Part shown: piece by piece, positions 28,390 to 38,260 of the stretch | Layout: each line of letters starts with the position of its first letter | Position numbering within the stretch: position 1 is the first letter of the stretch | Assembly (NCBI GenBank): GCA_025800385.1 | Contig: JAOXRS010000253.1 | Location: 124,001-188,000, forward strand | From: Candidatus Albibeggiatoa sp. nov. NOAA | GTDB taxonomy: Bacteria > Pseudomonadota > Gammaproteobacteria > Beggiatoales > Beggiatoaceae | Length of the DNA: 64,000 bases | Reading direction: 5' to 3' | The notes under the pieces: generated by a model | The model's database searches: none | The model's input: the letters and a program-made list of their open reading frames with translations, nothing else | What the model was told of the DNA's origin: nothing | Made by a program: the position numbers and the translations under genes

Positions 28390-29004
28390 TTATTCATTCC
28401 TTTCCAACCATTTAATTGCACTTTGAGCAGCTCCATGGACTTCTGGATCATCATCTTTAAGTAGCTCCTGATATACTTCTAGCTTACTCATGCCAAACTC
28501 ATTGACTAGCCCACTTAAACAAGCAATTCTCGATTGGTGGAAAAGGCCTTTAGACAATGCCCCTTGTTCATAGTATGTAATACACTGAGGATGTTCCAAA
28601 TTTTCTAATATGATTGCTGACTTCCATGAAATTTCCCCTCCATTTGTATTGAGCAACCAATCTCCCAATAAATGCACAAAACTCTCTTCAGGTATATATG
28701 CCTCGTCTAACTCATCAAGACAATTGCCCAAAGCATACATATAATCACTAAGCCAAGCCGCTTCTTCCAAATTTGCACGAGCTATAGTTTGAATCAGTGG
28801 TTCTATATACTCTTCAGAATATAAATCAGATAGCAAAGATGCAAACCTATTGGTGTTCTCTATTTTCTCAGGGAAAGCAATAAGTTGTCTCAGCTTAGAC
28901 GTTAATGAATCTGGTGTATCAATAATAATATCCTCAATGAGTTCCAAGGTTTCATTAAGTTTATTCTCATCATCCAAACAAGAAATGAGTTCAGCTATAT
29001 TCAT
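28390..29004 (-). CDS. Acidic HEAT-like protein behind cusA
   Basis: 204 residues, strongly acidic and leucine-rich, predicted all-helical. The C-terminal region ends with a HEAT-like signature, LLKDDDPEVHGAAQSAIKWL (about 179-198). It starts 29 bases after the cusA stop on the same strand, so it may be the last gene of the cus-type operon. No signal peptide. Similar small acidic helical proteins occur as cytoplasmic immunity or adaptor proteins, but I recognise no specific family and propose no function. Confidence 0.7.
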   Translation of the reverse strand: MNIAELISCLDDENKLNETLELIEDIIIDTPDSLTSKLRQLIAFPEKIENTNRFASLLSDLYSEEYIEPLIQTIARANLEEAAWLSDYMYALGNCLDELDEAYIPEESFVHLLGDWLLNTNGGEISWKSAIILENLEHPQCITYYEQGALSKGLFHQSRIACLSGLVNEFGMSKLEVYQELLKDDDPEVHGAAQSAIKWLERNE

Positions 29005-29033
29005 CTATTGCTTTCCTTAAATTTTCGAGATAT

Positions 29034-32000
29034 TTACAGTTTACTTAACCCTCTCTGCTTCCACAACAAATAAACCGCAGGCACGACAAACAATGACAGC
29101 AATGGTGCAGTAATCATCCCGCCAACCATGGGTGCAGCAATTCGTTGCATTACTTCTGAACCCGTGCCATGCCCTTGCATAATCGGAATCAAACCCGCAA
29201 TAATCACTGCCACCGTCATCGCTTTCGGACGGACTCTCATCACAGCTCCTTCCATAATTGCCGCACGTAATTGGGTTCGGGTATCCAACTGATTCGCTGC
29301 CTGTGCCGCTTTCAAGGCATTATCCAAATATACCAGCATCACCACGCCAAATTCCGCCGCCACACCAGCCAAGGCAATAAAACCCACGGCGACCGCCACT
29401 GACAAATTAAAATCCAACAAAAACAACAACCAAAAACCACCCACCAAAGCAAAAGGCAAGGTCGCCATCACAATTAATGCCTCAGTCATGTTGGCAAATG
29501 TGAGATATAGCAACAAGAAAATAATCAATAACGTGAATGGCACAACCTGATTTAATTTCTCCTGCGCCCGTAACATATACTCATATTGTCCCGACCACGT
29601 AATTGAATAACCTGCTGGTAAATCAACCTGTTGCTGTACGATTTGCTGCGCTTGTTTAATATATGTGCCTAAATCCACATCACGAATATCCACAAACGTC
29701 CAACCATTGAGTCGTGCATTCTCACTTTTTAACATCGGTGCACCATCGACAATTTTGACCTCAGCGACTTGTTGCAAACTAATATGCGCACCTGTTGGAG
29801 TAATAATTGGTAATAATTTCAGCTTTTCCACATTATCCCGAATTTCCCGCGGAAAACGTAAATTAACAGGGTAACGTTCTAAACCTTCCACTGTTTCCGT
29901 CACCTTAGCACCACCAATCGCAGAACTGACCAATAAATTAATATTAGAGATATTTAAACCAAATCTTGCCATTTGCTCCCGATTTGGCACAATTTCCACA
30001 TAACGACCGCCTGTGACCCGTTCAGAATATGCCGAAACTGTCCCATCAATCGTCATCAAAACTTTTTCAATTTGTTGCCCGACTTCTTCAATTACCTTCA
30101 AATCTGCACCCGCCACTTTGATACCCACAGGGGTTTTAATCCCTGTCGCTAACATATCAATACGGGTTTTAATTGGCATCACCCAAGCATTGGTTAATCC
30201 AGGAAATTTCACCGTTGCATCCAGCTCTTCAATCAGTTTGTCAATCGTCATACCTTCACGCCATTCGGATTGTGGTTTAAGCTGAATCAAAGTCTCAATC
30301 ATGGTTAACGGTGCGGGATCGGTTGCGGTTTCTGTACGTCCAATTTTACCAAAAACCCGCTTTACTTCAGGAAAACTGGCAATCAGGCGGTCGGTTTGCT
30401 GTAATAACTCTTGGGCTTTGCCAATCGAGACCCCCGGTAAAGTGGTTGGCATATACATCAAATCCCCTTCGTACAATTCAGGCATAAACTCCGTACCCAA
30501 TCCCGATGCCATTTTTTTCAATAAAGGACTATCTGCAAAAGTGGTTTTCCAATATTGGGTTAAATCGGTTTGCCATTCAGTTAATTGGTCAACACTGTTT
30601 TGGCGATAAACTTCAATTTCTTCCCATTGTTTAGTAATTGGTTCAACTGCTTGCAAAGGTAATTTTATTGGAGTCAATAAACCACCAATACCTTGCAATG
30701 GCACAAATAAAGTCAACATAACTAAAAAAGCCATGAAAACTGTAGCCCGTGGCATAAATAAAACCAAATGCAAAAATGGCTTATAAATAAAGATTAGAAT
30801 CAAGCTAATAGGATTTTGTTTTTCACTAGGAATCCAACCACGAATAAAATAGCCCATCAACACAGGCACAAGCGTGACAGACAAACCCGCAGCAGCAGCC
30901 ATTGCATAGGTTTTTGTGTAGGCTAAAGGTGAAAATAAACGCCCTTCTTGTGCTTCCAACGAGAAAACAGGAATAAAACTTAACGTGATAATCAGCAATG
31001 AGAAAAATAATGCAGGCCCTACCTCAATAGCCGCATCACTAATCAATTGCCAATGTTGTTGAGATGTGATTTTTTGCCCTTGATTTTCATGTTTCCAGTG
31101 TTCGATATGCTTATGGGCATTTTCAATCATTACAATCGCAGCATCGACCATTGCCCCAATTGCAATCGCAATCCCGCCCAATGACATGATATTGGCGTTA
31201 ATTCCTTGAGATTCCATGATAATAAATGATACTAAAATCCCAATCGGCAAGGTAATAATCGCTACCAAAGCCGAACGCAGGTGAAATAGAAAAATCAAAC
31301 AAACCAACGCAACTACAAGGAATTCTTCTTGCAATTTATGCTTTAAATTGTCCACTGCACTTAAAATTAGGCTGGAACGGTCATAAGTCTCAACAATCTC
31401 TACACCTTTAGGTAAACCTGCTTGGAGTTGTTGCAATTTTTCTTTGATTTTGGCAATCACTGACAACGCATTTTCACCGTAACGCATCACCACAATCCCG
31501 CCTGTGATTTCGCCTTCTCCATCCAAATCTGCCACTGCGCGACGCATTTCACCACCCAGTTGCACAGTTGCAATATCTCGAATCAACAACGGCGTGCCCT
31601 TGGCATTGACTGCAACGGGAATCGATTCTATCTGTTTGATATTAGATAAATAACCTTTGGTGCGTATCATGTATTCGGCTTCTGCCAATTCGATCACAGA
31701 GCCGCCAACTTCTTGATTGGCATTCTGGATCGCTTGTCTGACTTGGGCTAAATGGATGTTGTAGGTTCTTAATTTATCGGGGTCTATCACGACTTGATAT
31801 TGCTTAACCATGCCGCCGACGCTCGCCACTTCTGCCACACCATCCACGGTCTGCAATTCAAACTTTAAAAACCAGTCTTGTAAGCTGCGTAATTGGGCTA
31901 AATCGTATTGATTGGTCGTGTCCACCAGTGCGTAGGAATATACCCAGCCCACGCCCGTTGCATCAGGCCCTAAGCGTGGTTGTACGCCTACGGGTAAATC

Positions 32001-32357
32001 AGCGGCAGCTTGATTGAGGTATTCCAGCACTCTCGACCGCGCCCAATATAAATCCGTGCCATCTTCAAAAATCACGTACACGTAGGAATCGCCAAAAAAC
32101 GAGTAACCACGTACCACTTTGGCTTTTGGAACAGATAGCATGGTGGTGGTAATCGGATAAGTGACTTGATCTTCAACCACTTGTGGGGATTGTCCACGAT
32201 AAGAAGTTTTGATAATGACTTGCACATCGGATAAATCAGGAATCGCATCAAGCGGCGTTTTTTGCAGCGAATTCCAACCCCATACGGTGAGCATCACGGT
32301 TGCGACCAATACCAAAAATCGATTATAAATTGACCACTGGATGAGTTTGGCTAACAT
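29034..32357 (-). CDS. cusA: Heavy-metal RND efflux pump, CusA type
   Basis: 1,107-residue inner-membrane proton antiporter that exports Cu(I)/Ag(I) from periplasm or cytoplasm. The TM4 signature [19 protein letters not shown] carries the Asp/Glu of monovalent-cation (CusA) pumps. The periplasmic Met cluster thought to bind Cu(I)/Ag(I) in E. coli CusA has counterparts in [19 protein letters not shown] and RIDMLATGI. It starts 30 bases after cusB. A large insertion near residues 555-605, in the centre of the protein, is Gln/Thr-rich and probably lengthens the loop before the second periplasmic half. No CusC channel is encoded alongside. Confidence 0.93.
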   Translation of the reverse strand: MLAKLIQWSIYNRFLVLVATVMLTVWGWNSLQKTPLDAIPDLSDVQVIIKTSYRGQSPQVVEDQVTYPITTTMLSVPKAKVVRGYSFFGDSYVYVIFEDGTDLYWARSRVLEYLNQAAADLPVGVQPRLGPDATGVGWVYSYALVDTTNQYDLAQLRSLQDWFLKFELQTVDGVAEVASVGGMVKQYQVVIDPDKLRTYNIHLAQVRQAIQNANQEVGGSVIELAEAEYMIRTKGYLSNIKQIESIPVAVNAKGTPLLIRDIATVQLGGEMRRAVADLDGEGEITGGIVVMRYGENALSVIAKIKEKLQQLQAGLPKGVEIVETYDRSSLILSAVDNLKHKLQEEFLVVALVCLIFLFHLRSALVAIITLPIGILVSFIIMESQGINANIMSLGGIAIAIGAMVDAAIVMIENAHKHIEHWKHENQGQKITSQQHWQLISDAAIEVGPALFFSLLIITLSFIPVFSLEAQEGRLFSPLAYTKTYAMAAAAGLSVTLVPVLMGYFIRGWIPSEKQNPISLILIFIYKPFLHLVLFMPRATVFMAFLVMLTLFVPLQGIGGLLTPIKLPLQAVEPITKQWEEIEVYRQNSVDQLTEWQTDLTQYWKTTFADSPLLKKMASGLGTEFMPELYEGDLMYMPTTLPGVSIGKAQELLQQTDRLIASFPEVKRVFGKIGRTETATDPAPLTMIETLIQLKPQSEWREGMTIDKLIEELDATVKFPGLTNAWVMPIKTRIDMLATGIKTPVGIKVAGADLKVIEEVGQQIEKVLMTIDGTVSAYSERVTGGRYVEIVPNREQMARFGLNISNINLLVSSAIGGAKVTETVEGLERYPVNLRFPREIRDNVEKLKLLPIITPTGAHISLQQVAEVKIVDGAPMLKSENARLNGWTFVDIRDVDLGTYIKQAQQIVQQQVDLPAGYSITWSGQYEYMLRAQEKLNQVVPFTLLIIFLLLYLTFANMTEALIVMATLPFALVGGFWLLFLLDFNLSVAVAVGFIALAGVAAEFGVVMLVYLDNALKAAQAANQLDTRTQLRAAIMEGAVMRVRPKAMTVAVIIAGLIPIMQGHGTGSEVMQRIAAPMVGGMITAPLLSLFVVPAVYLLWKQRGLSKL

Positions 32358-32387
32358 GCGATATTCTCCTGTTTAAACCCAGAACAA

Positions 32388-33776
32388 TTAATGGTGTGCA
32401 TGAGCACCTCCCTGCATTTCCGCGTCACCCATCCGCATAAAGCTGGCTTGTAAATTGGCTTCAGAATCAATCAAGAATTGACCAGAAACCACCACTTTAT
32501 CACCTGCTTCTAAGCCTGATAAAATTTCGACCTCATCATTGCTGTGCATCCCTGTGACAACATCAACTGATTTAAATTTGCCCTCTCCCAAGGCTAAAAC
32601 CACTGCTTCACGTTCACCTGTAACGATTAAGGCTTCACGGTCAATTTTTAAAATATCGCGTTTTGCCCCACCATAAATAATCACTTTGGCAAACATATTG
32701 GGCTTTAAATCTAACCCTTTATTTTTAAATGCTAAGCGAACTTTAAGCGTGCGAGTTGTTGGATTAAGTTCAGGATAAATATAATCAACTTTACCTTCCC
32801 ATTTTTGACTGGGTAATGCAGGCACAGTGATTTCAGCATCTAAGCCTTGTTTTATCCAATCTAATTGATATTCATAAATATCAGCCAATACCCAAATCGT
32901 TGATAAATCTGCAATCGTGAATAACTCCGTATTTGGCGTGATATACATACCTTCCCGAATATTCAATTTTGTCACAATGCCAGATTGAGGCGAGAGCATC
33001 GCAATATTGTTTTCAGCTTTTTGCTTTTTTGCAATACGGTTGATCGTAGGTTCTGGCACTTCCAATAAACGTAGGCGATTCTTAGCTAGTTCGCGTTGTT
33101 GCTTGCTGGTCAAACCTGCCATTTTTTGGTTTAAACGTAAAGAAACTAAAAAATCTTGTTGTGCTTCTAAAATTTCAGGCGAGTAAAAACGTAGCAAAAT
33201 ATTGCCTTTTTTAATTGGGTCACCTTCGCGTCGAATATTGAGCTTTTCCACCCAACCACTGGCACGCGGATGCACATGCACAACCTTATCTTCGTTGTAA
33301 GTGACTTGCCCAACAGTTTTGATATATTTCCACATCCGCCCTTTTTTCACTTGTGCAGTCCGTACGCCCATGCTTTGCATCACAGCTGGACTAATCGCAA
33401 TCGTTGGCAAACCTTGTTGTGGTTCAATCTGTTTTTCGACTAAATCCATGCCACAAATGGGACAACTGCCTTCTTCATCTCGCACAATTTGGGGATGCAT
33501 CGGACAAACAAACTTGGTTTGGGTTTTCTTAACAGGTTCTAAATTTAAATTAGAAAGAGGTTGTACTTTCTTTTTAACTAAATCCATACCGCAAATTGGG
33601 CAAGTGCCTTCCTCATCTCGCACAATTTGTGGATGCATCGGACAAACATAGGTTTCTGATATAGCTGAGTGCATAGCGTGGTCGTGACCAGCATGGGGGT
33701 CGGTTTCGTTGGTGGCTTGCTCATGATTGCACGCGCTGAGCAATACCAATAGGCATAACAGCGTGAAAATACGCAT
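32388..33776 (-). CDS. cusB: RND periplasmic adaptor, CusB type, with two metal-binding modules
   Basis: 462-residue membrane-fusion protein. It begins with a lipoprotein-like signal (LLCLLVLLSACNHEQ, lipobox Cys about 16) and a His/Asp-rich stretch, followed by two near-identical heavy-metal-binding modules (CPMHPQIVRDEEG then CPICGMDL, residues about 45-70 and 90-115). Then come the lipoyl/barrel-sandwich, helical hairpin and beta-barrel domains; the C-terminus is His-rich (GGAHAHH). Most CusB proteins have one such module or a Met site instead; the duplication here is recent at DNA level. It delivers Cu(I)/Ag(I) to CusA and is 50 bases behind the small Cys-rich gene. Confidence 0.93.
   Translation of the reverse strand: MRIFTLLCLLVLLSACNHEQATNETDPHAGHDHAMHSAISETYVCPMHPQIVRDEEGTCPICGMDLVKKKVQPLSNLNLEPVKKTQTKFVCPMHPQIVRDEEGSCPICGMDLVEKQIEPQQGLPTIAISPAVMQSMGVRTAQVKKGRMWKYIKTVGQVTYNEDKVVHVHPRASGWVEKLNIRREGDPIKKGNILLRFYSPEILEAQQDFLVSLRLNQKMAGLTSKQQRELAKNRLRLLEVPEPTINRIAKKQKAENNIAMLSPQSGIVTKLNIREGMYITPNTELFTIADLSTIWVLADIYEYQLDWIKQGLDAEITVPALPSQKWEGKVDYIYPELNPTTRTLKVRLAFKNKGLDLKPNMFAKVIIYGGAKRDILKIDREALIVTGEREAVVLALGEGKFKSVDVVTGMHSNDEVEILSGLEAGDKVVVSGQFLIDSEANLQASFMRMGDAEMQGGAHAHH
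33440..33649 (-). repeat. Direct repeat encoding the duplicated CusB module
   Basis: Two copies of about 70 bases (33440-33510 and 33578-33649), highly similar, encode the two C-P-M-H-P ... C-P-I-C-G-M-D modules. The period is 138 bases, i.e. 46 codons, so the duplication keeps the frame. Confidence 0.8.
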
Positions 33777-33826
33777 AGAAATCTCCTGAGTATAAAAATG
33801 AATAGACTAAAAATTAAAGGAATAAC

Positions 33827-34153
33827 TCAGAAGGTTTGTGGAGGGCGCAATAAGGTTTGAGGGAAAAATTGATAAAAATGGGCAGATTGGAAAATAGGCA
33901 AGGCATAATGTAACGCCACACCTAACGTTTTTGTAAAATCAGAGGTGAAGTTATAACTAACTACTTGGCACAAGTTGCAACTAAAGCAATGTTGGCAAAA
34001 GTCGTTTTGCTGTGAAGAAGGTTGAGGCTGGTGGCAAGTAGGCTGCTCAATTTGGGTTTGCAAATGCTCACACGACGCAAGCCCTGCATACACAACGAGC
34101 TGTTGAGCATGAAGAGCTATAATGATGAAAAATAAGACAATCGTGCGAATCAT
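33827..34153 (-). CDS. Small secreted Cys/His-rich protein of the cus operon
   Basis: 108 residues with an N-terminal signal peptide (IRTIVLFFIIIALHAQQLVVYA). The mature part carries C-x-H and closely spaced cysteines (CEHLQTQIEQPTCHQ and FCQHCFSCNLC, about 53-62), a good soft-metal site, and ends with a Pro-rich RPPQTF tail. Small proteins with this layout are commonly encoded before copper RND systems (DUF2946/CopL-like), but sequence alone does not prove membership. It lies four bases after the TIMP-like gene and 50 before cusB. A periplasmic copper-binding role is the likely inference. Confidence 0.75.
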   Translation of the reverse strand: MIRTIVLFFIIIALHAQQLVVYAGLASCEHLQTQIEQPTCHQPQPSSQQNDFCQHCFSCNLCQVVSYNFTSDFTKTLGVALHYALPIFQSAHFYQFFPQTLLRPPQTF

Positions 34154-34157
34154 GTAA

Positions 34158-34652
34158 TTATTGTAGCACAGAGATATTGTTCTTGTTACTCAGATTTGTT
34201 TTTTTAGGACGTTGACCCTCGCCAAATGCTTTAATGTTTTCACTTGCATTCTCTAGTGTACTGGTACCCCCACATAGAGGCAGTCCCTCAACTTCTGCAA
34301 TACTTGCCTTGCTATTGTCAAGTGTAATGCTTTTTGCAGCAACAAGATAATGTTGCCCTTGTTTGAAATAGTAACCCTCACATGAGAATTTATTGTAAAT
34401 GGTGCTAACCGATATTGTATTTCGGACAGGCCCTTCCCATACTTCACTTACCTCAAAAGTGACACGGATTGGAGGTTCTAAATACTTTCCATCAGGTTCT
34501 AAATACATAACTTCCAATGCCTTACCAGAAAAAACAGCAGCATTGCCCAACAAAATATCTGTACCTTTAGGCCCTATACAACTACATGCCCAAGCATTGT
34601 TTTGAATCATTGTCATAAACAAAATAGAAAATACAAGATATACTTTCTTCAT
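34158..34652 (-). CDS. Secreted TIMP/netrin-like protein
   Basis: 164 residues with a clear signal peptide (LVFSILFMTMIQNNAWA) and a mature N-terminus starting CSCIG. The pattern A-V-F-S-G-K-A at about 35, V-x-F-E-V-S-E-V-W-E-G at about 64 and CGGT near 127 matches bacterial proteins with the TIMP/NTR-like beta-barrel fold. Six cysteines of the mature part could form disulfides. It sits 12 bases after the histidine kinase gene and 4 before the Cys-rich gene. Bacterial members have no known function; a metal-chelating or protease-inhibiting role is only a guess from the eukaryotic fold. Confidence 0.8.
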   Translation of the reverse strand: MKKVYLVFSILFMTMIQNNAWACSCIGPKGTDILLGNAAVFSGKALEVMYLEPDGKYLEPPIRVTFEVSEVWEGPVRNTISVSTIYNKFSCEGYYFKQGQHYLVAAKSITLDNSKASIAEVEGLPLCGGTSTLENASENIKAFGEGQRPKKTNLSNKNNISVLQ

Positions 34653-34664
34653 AATAACTTGCTC

Positions 34665-36695
34665 CTAGTCAGTTTTTGTTAAGGTTGCATCTGCAGTCTT
34701 AGGCAATGTGAGGATAAAAGTTGCTCCTTGCCCCAGCTTGCTCTCACACCATACAACACCTTGCAAAATAGTCACTAACTTTTTAACAATAAATAAACCT
34801 AAACCTGTAGAATGCTCCCCCCCTGTTGGCTTAGCGGTCAAACGGGTAAATTTTCCAAATAGCTTATCTTGATCTTTTTGACTTAAGCCCAGTCCTTCAT
34901 CCTGGATTTCAATTCTGATTTGATAATCTTGATTTGAAATGCGAATAAAAATACGTTTATCTAAAGGCGAATATTTCACCGCATTAGAAACAAGATTGTC
35001 TAATACCTGATAGATCACATTTTCATCAGTGTGGGCGATATATTTTTTTGATTCAGGACTAAAATGAATCCGAATATTTTTCGGAGCGGCTTTTCTTTGA
35101 TAATCGTAAACAATTTTTTGTAAGATGGGTAACACGTTGACTTCGACCAAATTGGCTTTTAACTGACCAGCTTCAATAATATTGACTTCAAGCAAATTCG
35201 TAATTAAATCAAACATACGTTCCGCACTGACACTAATCATGCTGGCAAATTCAACAATATCCTGCTTCCCTTCAAACTGCTCACTTGTAATAGACATTTC
35301 AATTAACTCAGCCGAACCTTGAATCGCTTGCAATGGATTTTTTAAATCATGTGCGGCAATACTTAAAAATTCATCTTTTTCCTTATTTAGTGACATAAGG
35401 TGGGTAAATGAACTTTGCAGTTGCTTGGCCATACTATTGATTGCAGAGCTTAATTCTCCTATTTCATCTTTAGAACGATAGGAAGTACGTTTAGAAAAAT
35501 CCCCTTTCGCAATTCTTTCTGCAACATGACGAGCTTGGATCAAAGGCCTCGTTACAAAGTCAATAAAACTCATACTAGTGATACTGCCAATCAATAGAAA
35601 TACTAATCCAATAAAGACACTGGTCCATATAATATATTTAGCTTCTTGCTCTAATACCGCGTGCATCTCCTCAATGCCAATGTCTTCTAAATAAATACCT
35701 GTCCCAATAATCCAGTTAAAAGGTTCAAATTCTTTGACAAAAGTGAGTTTTTCTGCAAATACGTCAGGTTGATCTGGTTTTGGCCAAGTATAGCTGACAA
35801 ACCCTTGTTTTTCTTCATCAACTGTTTTTATAAAATCTTGTATAAACAACTTGCCATGTGTATCTCTAATATTTAAGACATTGGTACCAATCAATTTTGG
35901 AGATGCAGGATGACGAATCATAGAGCCATCCCCACCAATCACAAATAAATAGTTATTTTGGGTCTTACCTAAGTTATAACGATAAGCGGTGAGTAAGTCA
36001 GCAATTTGCTGTTTTATTAAATCTTCTGTGTCTTCGATGTAAATACCTGTTCCCAATATCCAATTGTATGGCTTAAATAGCTTCATATAGGAAATTTTCT
36101 GTTTAGGCTCTTTATATCCTAGTTTTCGCCAATGATAATGAACAAAGCCCTCACCTGTTGTCTTGCCGATATTGACCATACTTTGTACAAAATAAAAGCC
36201 TTTGGCATCCTCAAGGTTATATAGATTTTTTCCATCTAAGGCTTTATCTGCATGAGACACTAATGTACCTTCAAAATCATAGGTGAAAATATATCCATTC
36301 CCATTGTCATAGCGTAAATTGCGTAAGATATCTTTTAAATCTGCTTGAATCTCATGGTCGGGTAAACCTTGTTGTTTAAGCTTTTCATAACGTTTAGATA
36401 TAATAGATAAAGCACTATCCATCACTGCTAAAATTTTTTCACGATGTACTCTTTCAATATTTTCAGGTTTAGAATGATGTTGGTAAACGCTTGAAACCAA
36501 ACGATGCACAATATTAACTTTTTCAATAATCTCTTGTTTTTTCTCCTCTAGCATTTCCTGCTTACGTTTTTCATAAATATCATCAATTCGATAAAAAAAC
36601 GCAACGCCATTCGTCCCAACAAAAGTCGTAAACAATAAAAAAATAAGTAAATTGAGTTTTGTCCGTAATGTGAGACGAGAGAACCAAAACAACAT
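34665..36695 (-). CDS. Double-Cache sensor histidine kinase
   Basis: 676 residues. A membrane helix (about 12-30) is followed by a periplasmic region with two related single-Cache (sCache_2) modules, each containing a Y-N-W-I-L-G-T-G-I-Y or F-N-W-I-I-G-T-G-I-Y line (about 200 and 325). A second helix leads into HAMP (ARHVAERIAKGDFSKRT), a HisKA domain with the phosphoacceptor in SIAAHDLKNPLQAI (about 445-458), and a HATPase with DEGLGLSQKDQDKLFG and TGLGLFIVKKLV. No response regulator is nearby. It leads the apparent operon with the cus genes, which suggests metal or small-acid sensing. Its kinase core closely resembles that of the giant kinase at 58.6-63.8 kb. Confidence 0.92.
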   Translation of the reverse strand: MLFWFSRLTLRTKLNLLIFLLFTTFVGTNGVAFFYRIDDIYEKRKQEMLEEKKQEIIEKVNIVHRLVSSVYQHHSKPENIERVHREKILAVMDSALSIISKRYEKLKQQGLPDHEIQADLKDILRNLRYDNGNGYIFTYDFEGTLVSHADKALDGKNLYNLEDAKGFYFVQSMVNIGKTTGEGFVHYHWRKLGYKEPKQKISYMKLFKPYNWILGTGIYIEDTEDLIKQQIADLLTAYRYNLGKTQNNYLFVIGGDGSMIRHPASPKLIGTNVLNIRDTHGKLFIQDFIKTVDEEKQGFVSYTWPKPDQPDVFAEKLTFVKEFEPFNWIIGTGIYLEDIGIEEMHAVLEQEAKYIIWTSVFIGLVFLLIGSITSMSFIDFVTRPLIQARHVAERIAKGDFSKRTSYRSKDEIGELSSAINSMAKQLQSSFTHLMSLNKEKDEFLSIAAHDLKNPLQAIQGSAELIEMSITSEQFEGKQDIVEFASMISVSAERMFDLITNLLEVNIIEAGQLKANLVEVNVLPILQKIVYDYQRKAAPKNIRIHFSPESKKYIAHTDENVIYQVLDNLVSNAVKYSPLDKRIFIRISNQDYQIRIEIQDEGLGLSQKDQDKLFGKFTRLTAKPTGGEHSTGLGLFIVKKLVTILQGVVWCESKLGQGATFILTLPKTADATLTKTD

Positions 36696-36993
36696 TATAG
36701 ATATATCCCCAGTCAGTCGTTTATACGCTGATAAATTGAATATTCATTAACATGATGATGCTATAGATAAACTAAATACTTATGATTCGATATAAGAACT
36801 TTGATTGCAGCAACAGTTTTTTTGATAAAAGTAGTATATGGTATCAAACTCTTTTGATCTGGCCTTATCTTAGATCAGTTTATCACTGAGTTTAGGTTCA
36901 AGCTTGCCGCCAATCTGAATTTAACACAATTGCCTTGACGGATAGGGCTGGCTTATTACAATGACACTATCATTTTTTTAAAGTACGACGACC
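36696..36993. other. Divergent promoter region between the kinase operon and the adaptor operon
   Basis: 298 bases serving two opposite transcription units. The plus-strand promoter is listed separately. AT-rich; no metal-regulator palindrome is clear. Confidence 0.5.
36935..36962 (+). promoter_or_regulatory. Sigma70-like promoter of the adaptor/membrane-protein operon
   Basis: TTGACG (36935-36940) and TACAAT (36957-36962) separated by 16 bases, about 31 bases before the start codon. It is the best promoter match I found. Confidence 0.65.
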
Positions 36994-38238
36994 ATGAACA
37001 AGCTATTTACCCTTATTACTGCGGCTTCAATTTTGTCCTTGGGTATTTTTGGCTTCATGCTACTTGTAGCGACGAAACCACAAGCAAAGCCCCTTGATGT
37101 TGAAGAACCCAGTTGGATTGTAAAAACCAAGCAAGTGCAATTAGAATCGCTTTCCCCCGCATTAACACTATATGGACATGTTGAATCGCCCTATACAACC
37201 ACGTTACGTGTACCAAATTTAAGCATTGCCGCAACTCAAGTATCCAGATTAGCTGTATTGGAAGGTGATAAACTGACCCAAAAGCAATTATTAATTCAAT
37301 TGGATGACCGTGATAGCAAGCTGATTTTAAAACAAAGACAGGCTGATATTGAAGATATTCAAGCCCAAATTACCAGTGAGAAACAGATTCATGCAAACAA
37401 TTTGAAACTGATTAAAAATGAAGAAGCTTTATTAAGCCTGATTCAGAAAAGTGTGGAACGTGCGCGTAAATTACAAAAGCAAAATTTAGCCTCGCGTTCT
37501 AATTTGGATGAAGCTCAGCAATCACTAGAACGACAAAAAATTGCGGTGAACAATCGGCGTTATTCGGTAAAAAATCACAAAACTCGGTTGGCTCAACTTA
37601 ATGCCAAATTAAAACGTGCGATTGCTGTCAGAGATTTAGCCAAATTAGAAGTAAAACGCTTACAAATTATTGCGCCATATGATGCAATTGTTGCGAAGTT
37701 GTACGTGGCTGAAGGTGATTTAGTACGCAGCAATGACCCATTACTTAAAGTGTACGATGTGAATAAATTAGAAGTGCGTGCCCAAATTCCTAGCCGTTAT
37801 CAAACTGACATTTTGTTGAGCATTGAGCAAACTTTACAAGCGAAAGCCTATTATTCTGGTTTTGAATTCCAATTTGAGTTAGCGCGGGTCTCTGGTGAAA
37901 TTAATCCAAATAACGGTGGCATTGATGGTTTATTCAAAGTCACTCAAGGTGTAGAACATTTACGTTTAGGTGAATTTTTGACCTTATATTTGCAACTGCC
38001 AGCCCGAAAAGACGTGATTGCATTACCGTTTGAATCTGTCTATGGTAATAATCGGATTTATAAATTTAATGATGGTCGGATGCACAGTTTGACCATTGAA
38101 CGAGTTGGAGAACAAATTGCTTTTGATGGACAATCTTCAATCTTAGTACGTAGCCCAGAGTTAGCATCAGGTGATAAAGTCATTGTGACTCAGTTACCAA
38201 ATGCGGTTGAAGGCTTAAAAGTGACTGAAGCCCCTTAA
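36994..38238 (+). CDS. HlyD/RND-type periplasmic adaptor
   Basis: 414 residues. N-terminal membrane anchor (LITAASILSLGIFGFMLLVA), then a lipoyl half-motif (LEGDKLTQKQLLIQLDDRD), a long alpha-helical hairpin (about 110-210, coiled coil), the second half-motif (IIAPYDAIVAKLYVAEGD) and beta-barrel. This is the layout of RND membrane-fusion proteins, yet no RND pump follows. Instead two membrane proteins are downstream (22-base gap, then four-base overlap), so either these form a novel transport unit with it or it supplies an adaptor for a pump encoded elsewhere. Confidence 0.85.
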   Translation: MNKLFTLITAASILSLGIFGFMLLVATKPQAKPLDVEEPSWIVKTKQVQLESLSPALTLYGHVESPYTTTLRVPNLSIAATQVSRLAVLEGDKLTQKQLLIQLDDRDSKLILKQRQADIEDIQAQITSEKQIHANNLKLIKNEEALLSLIQKSVERARKLQKQNLASRSNLDEAQQSLERQKIAVNNRRYSVKNHKTRLAQLNAKLKRAIAVRDLAKLEVKRLQIIAPYDAIVAKLYVAEGDLVRSNDPLLKVYDVNKLEVRAQIPSRYQTDILLSIEQTLQAKAYYSGFEFQFELARVSGEINPNNGGIDGLFKVTQGVEHLRLGEFLTLYLQLPARKDVIALPFESVYGNNRIYKFNDGRMHSLTIERVGEQIAFDGQSSILVRSPELASGDKVIVTQLPNAVEGLKVTEAP

Positions 38239-38260
38239 TTAATTTACGCCTTTTGTAAGT

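Noticed and set aside
34665-36695. Double-Cache protein as a chemoreceptor
   Set aside because: The C-terminus is HisKA/HATPase, with no methyl-accepting signalling domain.
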